DNA from: Beroe ovata
Lineage: Eukaryota; Ctenophora; Nuda; Beroida; Beroidae
Direction of reading: 5' to 3'
DNA length: 13,167 bases
Assembly (NCBI GenBank): GCA_946803715.1
Contig: CAMPET010000210.1
Location: forward strand, 29,970 to 43,136
The notes under the pieces are model-generated. The model was given only the letters and a program-made list of their open reading frames with translations, ran no database searches and was not told where the DNA came from. The position numbers and the translations under genes were made by a program. Shown here piece after piece: positions 1 to 6,586 of the stretch (position 1 is its first letter; the number at the start of each line of letters is the position of its first letter).

Positions 1-26
1 ACACACACACACACACACACACACAA
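1..26. repeat. (AC)n microsatellite
   Basis: This is a pure AC dinucleotide run at the very start of the window. The opposite end of the window carries the complementary (TG)n run, so both window edges sit in simple repeats. Confidence 0.95.
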
Positions 27-219
27 ACTGTCACGTGACGCAACATTGTAGTATTGTGAGTGTGAAATATATCCATGTAATAATTTTGTTACATTTACCA
101 GTTTACCCCATAATTGACCCATTATGTTCCCCGGCTCATGACCGGAGCTCGCCCCACCAGAAAACCAGGTGGAGTATTTTCCACCCTCTGTGACTCCGGG
201 ACCGTGTGGTAACCAGGTT

Positions 220-232
220 GTTGCCTGGCAAC
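220..232. promoter_or_regulatory. X-box-like palindrome (possible RFX site)
   Basis: GTTGCCTGGCAAC is a perfect inverted repeat of GTTGCC around one T. It matches the general form of the X-box bound by RFX transcription factors (GTNRCC, 0-3 nt, RGYAAC). No gene start is visible close by, so function is not shown. Confidence 0.3.
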
Positions 233-540
233 GGCATTGTCTCACCCCGGAACACACACTTAGCGTGCCTGTCACTTGACTGTCACGTGTTGTCATGGAT
301 ACCTCGTGATCGCGTAGGTTTATGATCAGTCTCCAGTAGAATATATTGTATCTACGAGCGAGCGAGCGAGAGGGTTTGTATTTCCGTATCTTTATAACAA
401 TACAGCCCCTCTTCTCCACCGCCCAATGTGAGTGTCACACAATACCCCCTCCCGTGTTTTGTCACTATGTCACAATTCAAACAGTGGTCATGTAATTGTC
501 ATTGTAACTGGTCGTTTTCCATTAGTCTTGCTCGTCTTGC

Positions 541-583
541 TATAAAACCACGCATGACAGAACACCATGTTATAGTTCAGTGA
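541..583 (+). promoter_or_regulatory. Possible core promoter (TATA box plus initiator-like TCAGTG)
   Basis: TATAAAA at 541-547 is followed by TCAGTG with its A at 579, about 38 nt on. That is slightly longer than the usual TATA-to-initiator distance. No coding exon was found just downstream. It could serve a 5' untranslated exon of the secreted-peptide gene at 1965, a non-coding RNA, or be chance. Confidence 0.25.
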
Positions 584-1167
584 GTACTGAGAAGCCTGCG
601 TCTATCTCTCCTCAACATTGCTTAATGTCTGTCCATACATAAGATCCGATGTGTGATGCACTCTATCTTATGCAACTTATCTCCCATACCATTTCATGTT
701 ACTTACCACAGTCAGATGCAATGTCTGATCAAACAACTCTATTTTCGTCAAACATCATTCACGTATATGGCCATGAGATAGATTTTTATGAATTTCACAC
801 ATTGTTCACTGTCAGTGTCTAGTAGTGATGAGTTGTGTCAGTCGCCAGTTACTAGTCGAGGAAGAATACAGATCACCGTTAAGTATTTGTCAGTGGTTCA
901 GTGCATTCAAATCCTACTTCAGTCCTCCCTTTATTTTACTCATGTTCATGATCTTTATCGGACATGTACTCAGTATATCGGTTAATTGATCAGCACAGAT
1001 GTTCCCGGTTTCACGATCATTATCCAATTAGATCGTCCTGTGTTTGTGTGTGTGTATGTGTCTGTCTGTCTGTGTGTTCGTGTGCTCTATCTGATGATAC
1101 AGCGCAAATCAACCAGGAGGCGGATCTTGCCCGGAACTAATCTAAGCATGGCTGTTCATGTGTGTGT

Positions 1168-1181
1168 GTTACTATGGCAAC
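1168..1181. promoter_or_regulatory. Second X-box-like motif
   Basis: GTTACTATGGCAAC is a 14-bp imperfect palindrome resembling the RFX X-box with an AT spacer. It lies about 800 bp upstream of the secreted-peptide gene. Function is not shown. Confidence 0.25.
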
Positions 1182-1846
1182 ACAACTAGATACCGACACT
1201 ACTGAGAACTCTCTATCAATATTATTACCATATTATCACTCATATATTATCGAACACATACATAGTCGCTGATGATAATCTTGATTCCGCTATATTTGGA
1301 ACACGCCCACTTAAGACAACTGATGTTACAATTTCCGTGGAAAAAGTGACATTTTTCCGTCAAATGCCGTTTAACCTGATGCTGTTCACTCCAATTTTAG
1401 GCCAGCACTAAGTATCATGTACAATAACAGGCCATTCGAGCGATCTAATCTTGATTCTTGTGCTCAGTACATGTCTTGGGTGTGACGTCACGATTCAAAG
1501 TCGTCATCAGAGGGGGGGGGGTTGTGGTCGTTAGTCGTGGTCGTAGCAATGAAATTACCCGCTACAATCTTTAATTTTCACTCTTTGATCAGACCACTCT
1601 GAGTTATAATATTTGGCGATTTGCGTCACCGATCAGTTTAAGAGAAGCTATGGTATTTAGAAGATAGCTATATAGAACTTGAACTCGTCTAATTAGTCCC
1701 AAATATAATTGGTTTATTGATCGTTTATCAGCACCAGAATAGAGCAACGTTTTTCTCGAATTATGGAACTTGCTTCATAGGATAGAATATAGTATTCAAT
1801 CAGAAGACTCCTGCAGAAATCTTTTAATTAGTGAGACTATTTCTTT

Positions 1847-1853
1847 TATATAT
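1847..1853 (+). promoter_or_regulatory. TATA-like box upstream of secreted-peptide gene
   Basis: TATATAT lies 112 nt upstream of the ATG at 1965. A start site about 30 nt downstream would give an 80-90 nt leader. Alternatively, TTTTTGCTTAG ending at 1940 could be a 3' splice site, with the true promoter further upstream. Confidence 0.3.
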
Positions 1854-1964
1854 CTGGTGTTTCACATGAAGATTGGGCACTAAGAACTCTAGTCTCTTTG
1901 TTTAGATTTCGCTGGTGTCTAACCAGCAATTTTTGCTTAGCAAGGAAGGCACAACACTCTAGCA

Positions 1965-2378
1965 ATGTTCAAACTCACTCTGACCCTCCTCCTTACTACT
2001 CTGTTAGCTCTCTCTGCTACCAGATCGTAAGTGTTCACCTTGATTAATATTGATCATACAATGAACACATATGTCATGATGGTTGATTGCACACCTCATT
2101 GTATTACATGATCTATTCCTTATCAGGTTGGAAGAACTTGTTGATGAATTAGATGAGGTGATTGTTAAAGGTGCAGAAGAAATGACTGGTGAAGAAATAC
2201 GAATGAGGAGGTCTATGGAAAGGTCGGAAATTTAGTCAGGTGCCAATTTATTAAAGCAAACCCTTTTTAATGACATGTCTGACAAATTTAATTTTTCAGT
2301 AGTGATTCAGCTGATCTTGATAACAGTGAAGAACTAGTTGGTCATGGCATCAAAGCTAATCATCCCTGGAGGAAATAA
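1965..2378 (+). CDS. Small secreted peptide precursor, 78 aa, three exons, family unknown
   Basis: The proposed exons are 1965-2026, 2127-2222 and 2300-2378, with GT-AG introns of 100 and 77 bp and consistent phase. Residues 1-20 form a typical signal peptide: Met-Phe-Lys, a Leu/Thr-rich hydrophobic core, then Ala-Leu-Ser-Ala-Thr-Arg. Residues 21-45 are strongly acidic (LEELVDELDE and onward). R46-M-R-R49 is a furin-type RxxR site. Processing there would release a 29-residue cysteine-free tail (50-78) that starts SMESSD and ends HPWRK. The layout of signal, acidic pro-segment and dibasic site is typical of peptide-hormone or antimicrobial-peptide precursors; that role is inference. The second donor (AG|GTCGGA) is weak. 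Reading through it hits a stop at 2233-2235 and gives a shorter product ending MERSEI. I do not recognise the family. Confidence 0.6.
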
Positions 2379-3305
2379 GACGTGGCAAAACGTGGGATGT
2401 ACAAGGTTCACATTTAGCTAAAACCTTCTGCTTCTCAAAAACTCAAAAAGGATTTTTCCAGTGGTTAAAGTTTAGGAGTGATAAGAGCTTAGGTCATATG
2501 TTTTTTTGACTCAAAATTCTTAATTCTAGAATTTTTATTATGATGTCCAGTAACCACTTCAGTTTGTGGTTCATTAACCTAACTGTAGAAATAGAAATGT
2601 TGGATATAAACATTTATTTTCTTTTTGGCAGGATTTAACAAGAAAAATGAATATACAGGCCTAGCTCAAGATAAGAAATGACATCATTATACCATAGATT
2701 AATATCTTTATTTCTCCAATAGGTTCGAATCATATTTTTGAGTTCTACAAAAATTGTGTGTGCTCTCATTTGATATTTCATTGAATTATTATGTTACAAA
2801 TTCCTTTTATGGAACCTTCAAATAGCAGAAAATCATAGTAAGGTAAGCACTTACACATTGCACCATGAATACTGATATCCTGATATAGCTATGAAACCAC
2901 CAGTTCACAAGCATATTTGAAATCAAATTAATTAAAATGAAATTTCATTAAATGGAGTAGGATGAAACGAGATGGGCTATAAATATTAAACAGTGTTTGA
3001 AAATAATATTTCTAGAAAATTGCAAATATAGCGTACATCATCATCATGGCAATAATAATAATAATATAATGCTACTCAGCTAGGCACATGACAGCTGTAT
3101 ATCATATTAAATAGTGAACAAACAATAAATTTACATTAAGTTATCATACATCAACCAACAACATTAATAAATAAATTAGTTTTTGCAAATTGAATTACAA
3201 CTCTTCATTTGCGCGCGCAGCGGCATGATCTGTGATCGATTTTGCCAGCCGCGCATAATCATTGCACTGTCAGGCTTTTTCGTCATGCGAGTACATGTAC
3301 ACAGC
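2379..3305. other. AT-rich non-coding stretch
   Basis: The sequence is AT-rich with no convincing exon on either strand. AATAAA at 3124-3129 is a possible plus-strand polyadenylation signal, about 750 nt after the peptide stop codon. A short AT-trinucleotide run (near 3053-3067) is present. From about 3200 the sequence becomes rich in CpG and GCGCGC, leading into the transposon cluster. Confidence 0.5.
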
Positions 3306-3394
3306 TTGTAGGATTTTACCCTACCGTCGGTGCGCGCGATTTTCAATAAAAAAAATAAAAATCCCGCCAGCAAGGGTAGGGTGAAATCCTACAA
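3306..3394. mobile_element. 89-bp MITE, copy 1, with perfect 9-bp target duplication
   Basis: The element starts TTGTAGGATTTTACCC and ends with the inverse GGGTGAAATCCTACAA, giving near-perfect terminal inverted repeats of about 20 bp. It is flanked on both sides by the identical 9-mer GTACACAGC (3297-3305 and 3395-3403). The inner part contains GGTGCGCGCGATTTTCAAT and CCCGCCAGCAAGGG. It encodes nothing and is a non-autonomous DNA transposon. A 9-bp duplication is typical of Mutator-like elements, so that superfamily is the best guess. A second copy, in inverse orientation, is at 3762-3851. Confidence 0.85.
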
Positions 3395-3500
3395 GTACAC
3401 AGCGCGTAGCACTACATGAGTGCTGCGCGCACCAATGATGCGTTGCAGTTGGGCGTTGCGCTGAGAGGTGAGAATACTGAAAATACAACCGAATGAAACA

Positions 3501-3614
3501 TTGTCAAATCTTATCCGACGGCCTCTGCTTCTCGCGCGCCCTCGCTCATCAAAGACCGAAACATGATGATGAAGGCGCGCGCGAGACTAGAAACAGACAG
3601 ATAAAATCTGACAA
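3501..3614. mobile_element. 114-bp inverted-repeat element with 8-bp duplication
   Basis: The element begins TTGTCAAATCTTATC and ends GATAAAATCTGACAA, imperfect inverse copies. Inner arms CTCGCGCGCC and GGCGCGCGCGAG also pair, so most of it folds into a hairpin. Flanks are ATGAAACA on both sides (3493-3500 and 3615-3622). The duplication is 8 bp, or 9 bp if one shared A is counted. Eight bp would suggest hAT, nine Mutator-like. Its CGAAACATG and GAAGGCGCGCGC segments resemble the element at 3684-3953, so the two may be related. Confidence 0.65.
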
Positions 3615-3683
3615 ATGAAACAATTAACAATATTCATTGCAATATCAAGTTGCTTATTATAAAAACAACATATTAACATTGCA

Positions 3684-3953
3684 TTTAGGGATTCCTTGCC
3701 GAATGTTATCTGTCCGCTGTTTCTTGCGCGCGGCGCGCGCGCCTTCATTGAACTTGAAGATTTGTAGGATTTCACCCTACCCTTGCTGGCGGGATTTTAT
3801 CCCTGGCGGATTGAAAATCGCGCGCACCGAGGGTAGGGTAAAATCCTACAACTTGAAGATTTGAAGGACGAAACATGTTTCTGGTTTCGGCCTTCGATGA
3901 AGGCGCGCGCAAGAAACAGTGGACAGATAACATCCCGCAAGGGATTCCCTAAA
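3684..3953. mobile_element. Larger inverted-repeat element, interrupted by a nested MITE
   Basis: The left arm starts TTTAGGGATTCCTTGCC and continues through AATGTTATCTGTCC, CTGTTTCTTGCGCGC. The right arm is its near-exact inverse, ending GCAAGGGATTCCCTAAA. The arms are roughly 50 bp and end in GCGCGC-rich segments. The present length is 270 bp, of which 90 bp plus a 9-bp duplication come from the nested MITE, so the original element was about 171 bp. I could not define a clear target duplication at its outer ends. It encodes no protein. Confidence 0.65.
3762..3851. mobile_element. 90-bp MITE, copy 2, nested, with perfect 9-bp target duplication
   Basis: This has the same terminal repeats as the copy at 3306-3394 (TTGTAGGATTTCACCC to GGGTAAAATCCTACAA), with the inner sequence in the opposite orientation. 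The identical 9-mer CTTGAAGAT lies on both sides (3753-3761 and 3852-3860). It is inserted into the loop of the larger inverted-repeat element, so it arrived later. The two copies differ at several positions inside, including an A-rich stretch replaced by CCCTGGCGGA-type sequence. Confidence 0.85.
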
Positions 3954-4300
3954 TTAGGGAAGATGAGAATCATCAATCATGCAAACTCTACAGAAGACGC
4001 TAGTACCAGACAATTCCATTTCAAAAGTCGATTATAATTTCGCCTCTTATCGTAATTTGGAGTATGAATTATGAGCTCCATTCATGACTCAACGGCTAGA
4101 TAATCAAATCAAGATGCAAACTAATGAAATATACGCTGATTCAATTTCCTGCTTGTTATCTACGTAATTTGAAACCGGAAAATGGCTTCATAAATTATAC
4201 TAAGGGTCCCGAAATTTGCATTTTATTCCCATACTTGCACCATACTTTGCTCCGATTATTCTTCTCCCCACATGAACATAACCCCCTCCCTATTTTAGAG

Positions 4301-5272
4301 ATGTTACAACTACTTGCAATAGTTGCAGTTCACTGTATTATAGTGGGTCAAGCTGCAGATTCGATACCCGCTATCTGCGGACGAATGTCGCCGTGCGGAG
4401 CAGACTGCTACACAACGTGTGACAACCAGTGCCAGTGCGATGTCACGGCCAGTGGCGAGATCCCCTTCCCCACGTACGGGGGAGAGTGCCAGGAGACGGG
4501 GTTCTGTGAGTCGGAGTTCCTCCACATGGAGGACTGTGTTGAGGAGGGAGGTCCATCGTGCCCCACTATGGTGGGGCTGGGTGAGGCTGTGGCCGACTTC
4601 ACACAGTACGACTACAGGATTGATGTGAGGTCTGTGGCAGAATGGGACGAGGGACATGCCAACAATTCGATCCACGCCCCGGGGCTAGCGTTCAACCCAG
4701 CAGCGGGGTACATGGACAAGTTGAGTGGACTTGAGGACAAGAGTATTCTGGTGTACTGTAGGTCAGGGGGCAGGGCGTTTGATGCGTCTATTAACCTCAT
4801 GAAATGGGGATTCAACAGAATTACCTCATTTTACCAAGGTGGATTCCCAAATTTAAACGCTGAAATCTCGAGGAATTCCCAGCAATCTGATGATCATCCC
4901 AGCAATGCATTTTGTTACATAACCGGAAAATCGGATATCTGCCCCGCTCCCCTCCCCACCTCACAGATAACATCTGTTGAGACAATCGCGAGTCTGGGCA
5001 AGCGGGTAGTGCTGGTTGACGTGAGATCTACGGCATCTGGCAGACTGCCAAATGCAGTGGTCCTAAGAACTGACAAGAAGGTACGAGTCAGGAGGTTCTT
5101 GAAGAAGCTGAGACCGAAGAGAGATGTGATCGTTACATTCTGTAACGGCGGAAACTCCGCATTTAGAGGGGCTAAGAGGATTCTAGAGGCGAAGTGGGAA
5201 GGGGAGATCTACTGGGTTGATAATGGAGGATACAGCTTCCTAAGAGAGCTGGACGGAATTGAGAGCCTATAA
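4301..5272 (+). CDS. Secreted protein with Cys-rich N-terminus and two rhodanese-like domains (323 aa)
   Basis: This is a single uninterrupted frame. I start at ATG 4301 because it opens a signal peptide (MLQLLAIVAVHCIIVGQAAD), whereas the in-frame upstream ATG at 4124 adds 59 residues with no such start. A possible 3' splice site (CCCTATTTTAG, ending 4298) lies 2 nt before the ATG, so a non-coding first exon may exist. Residues 26-87 hold ten cysteines, a likely disulphide-bonded head. Domain 1 (about 95-185) has IDVRS, an EGH motif and the active-site loop C153-RSGGR. Domain 2 (about 222-318) has LVDVRS and C281-NGGNS. Rhodaneses move sulfane sulfur through such a cysteine; both loops keep it. 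NNS at 121-123 is a glycosylation sequon. The substrate is unknown. The first half is clearly richer in GC than its flanks. A purely structural or binding role is possible. Confidence 0.8.
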   Translation: MLQLLAIVAVHCIIVGQAADSIPAICGRMSPCGADCYTTCDNQCQCDVTASGEIPFPTYGGECQETGFCESEFLHMEDCVEEGGPSCPTMVGLGEAVADFTQYDYRIDVRSVAEWDEGHANNSIHAPGLAFNPAAGYMDKLSGLEDKSILVYCRSGGRAFDASINLMKWGFNRITSFYQGGFPNLNAEISRNSQQSDDHPSNAFCYITGKSDICPAPLPTSQITSVETIASLGKRVVLVDVRSTASGRLPNAVVLRTDKKVRVRRFLKKLRPKRDVIVTFCNGGNSAFRGAKRILEAKWEGEIYWVDNGGYSFLRELDGIESL

Positions 5273-5518
5273 ATGAGGACCTCGATTATAAGGGGGAAGT
5301 GTTTTTCTTTCAGTGAATAATTGGTTAATTTTGATTGTAATGCAAAACATGCCTGTTTCATTGTTTCCACCAAAAGGCCGTTTATCACGAAAATAACTTA
5401 CTACTTAAATCATATCACTAATCGTTACAAATCTATAAGATATCAAGATAAGTTTTCTCTTATTCTCACTCACTCTACCATAACATCGAGTATAACTCCA
5501 TCCTGCCTCTGGGTAGAC

Positions 5519-5565
5519 GTTGCCATGGAGATGCGTTGTCATGGAGAGGCGTTGCCAGGGAGTGG
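5519..5565. repeat. 16-bp tandem repeat, three units
   Basis: The units are GTTGCCATGGAGATGC (5519-5534), GTTGTCATGGAGAGGC (5535-5550) and GTTGCCAGGGAGTGG (5551-5565). Each begins with an X-box-like half site (GTTGCC), but no complete palindrome is formed. Confidence 0.75.
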
Positions 5566-5888
5566 AGAGTGTGTTTAGTGTTCATAGTCGTACAACTGAG
5601 TGGAAGAGAGAGAATTACCAACATATCTACTTGATGAATATGACACAATTGGGATTCTCATCATGGGTTGTTTGCTACCCACCTTTTGTCCACACTGTCT
5701 ATCAGTAATCCGACTGTCCCGGTACTTCATCATCCAGGAGTGGGGGCGCCGGTCAGCCGCCGGATATATCTTCCCTAGGGGGGGACGGGGGTGATTCTGC
5801 TGCATCAAACCCAATTAACTCTCTATCCACGATCCGATCGCACCCACGAATTGGGTCACAAAATATATAGGATCATAAATAGGGTCCC

Positions 5889-5924
5889 ACAATTAGGAGT
5901 GAGGACACAATTAGGAGTGAGGAC
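5889..5924. repeat. 18-bp perfect tandem duplication
   Basis: ACAATTAGGAGTGAGGAC occurs twice with no gap and no difference, which suggests a recent duplication. Confidence 0.85.
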
Positions 5925-6004
5925 AAAACCAATGAAAATCAAAAACACAATTTGAGAAATTTGCCAATTATAGATAATCACAGTTGCCTGTCCGAAATGT
6001 AATC

Positions 6005-6106
6005 CCACCCTCATCAATTACCACACCTCATTATTTACCACACCTCATTATTTACAACACCTCATTAATTACAACACCTCATTATCTACAACACCTCATT
6101 ATCGAC
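6005..6106. repeat. 17-bp minisatellite, five good units plus one degenerate
   Basis: The unit is MACACCTCATTAWYTAC (for example CACACCTCATTATTTAC). Five consecutive units run from 6022 to 6106, preceded by a more diverged copy at 6005-6021. The first two full units are identical. Confidence 0.85.
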
Positions 6107-6230
6107 TCACCGTATCTGTACTCCTCTTTCTTTATGAGGAGAAAACGAGACACGTTAAAGACGACATAGATAGATCCAACTGGGAGCAGTACATGATACC
6201 ACATGCTAGACTGGGCGAGAGAAGGGAGGA

Positions 6231-6268
6231 TTAGTAATTAATTAGTAATTAATTAATTAGGGGGGGGG
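6231..6268. repeat. TTAATTAG-type AT repeat followed by a nine-G run
   Basis: TTAGTAATTAATTAGTAATTAATTAATTAG is low-complexity sequence leading into nine consecutive G residues (6260-6268). Confidence 0.8.
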
Positions 6269-6352
6269 CAATAGAATGTCAAGCTTTGGTAAAAATCACT
6301 CGAATATTCATTGGGAAGCAGTGAAGCAAGCCACAACTTCATCAAACTCAAG

Positions 6353-6428
6353 TTGTCAAATACAATTATCAGAAGAAAGGGTTCCTTTAGGTTTTTCCCC
6401 GTCTAAATCATAGGAACATACTTGAAAA
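6353..6428 (-). promoter_or_regulatory. SECIS element of the selenoprotein peroxidase
   Basis: On the minus strand this sequence has every part of a eukaryotic SECIS. Helix I is CAAGTATG (6424-6417) pairing with TGTATTTG (6364-6357) using three G-U pairs. After a small internal loop come the quartet strands ATGA (6411-6408) and TGAT (6371-6368), the same core as in classic SECIS elements. Helix II pairs AGACGGGG (6404-6397) with CCCTTTCT (6381-6374), with one mismatch and one wobble, and U-U mismatches next to the core. The apical loop begins with AAAAA (6396-6392), 11 nt after ATGA. The ATGA lies 176 nt downstream of the peroxidase stop codon. Such elements recruit SBP2 and EFSec so that an in-frame UGA is read as selenocysteine. 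The fold was built by eye. Confidence 0.8.
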
Positions 6429-6436
6429 ACAAGAGT

Positions 6437-6442
6437 TTTATT
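6437..6442 (-). terminator. AATAAA polyadenylation signal upstream of the SECIS
   Basis: On the minus strand AATAAA lies about 145 nt after the peroxidase stop codon and just before the SECIS. Cleavage 10-30 nt downstream would cut into or remove the SECIS, so either it is unused or it makes a transcript unable to insert selenocysteine. A weaker variant, AATGAA (6312-6307), lies beyond the SECIS. Confidence 0.4.
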
Positions 6443-6586
6443 GGAAGTAAGAGGGATAGGAAAAGGTAAAAACTGCAAAAATCCCTTTACTTCTCTGTCT
6501 TACTTCGTTAAGAAATGGGTCCATCTGACATAAAAAAGAGTTTCAAAGATAAAATCAAGCATCTTTCATCAAAAGTCGTCACATTT

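Larger units (their letters stand above)
27..1840. other. Non-coding stretch with simple repeats, no convincing gene
   Basis: No open frame here shows a recognisable domain, and I could not join short frames into a plausible exon chain. It contains a (GAGC)n-like run near 357-370, T/G-rich simple sequence near 1040-1085, a ten-G run near 1511-1520, two palindromic X-box-like motifs and an isolated TATA-like box (listed separately). Short frames at 788-985 and 986-1189 look like chance. A diverged or very short-exon gene cannot be excluded. Confidence 0.6.
5273..6352. other. Intergenic region with minisatellites
   Basis: No coding exon is supported here. Short frames at 5321-5578, 5520-5708, 5575-5814 and 5984-6169 are composed partly of tandem repeats and show no domain. 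The region separates the plus-strand rhodanese gene from the 3' end of the minus-strand peroxidase gene, so it contains two converging 3' ends. Repeats inside it are listed separately. Confidence 0.6.

Noticed and set aside
788-1189. Two consecutive plus-strand frames of 65 and 67 codons
   Set aside because: No domain, low-complexity TGTG-derived residues and no start context; best explained as chance open frames.
3587-3864. Short frames across the transposon cluster
   Set aside because: They read through inverted repeats of MITEs and carry no transposase motif.
4310-4815. Minus-strand frames opposite the rhodanese gene
   Set aside because: They mirror the GC-rich coding strand of a clear rhodanese gene and have no recognisable protein features.
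6005-6106. 17-bp repeat array as a CRISPR
   Set aside because: The units abut with no spacers and the setting is a eukaryotic intergenic region; it is a minisatellite.
5321-6169. Several 60-85 codon frames after the rhodanese gene
   Set aside because: They overlap minisatellites (for example repeated HLIIYNT-like residues) and show no domain or splice-compatible partners.
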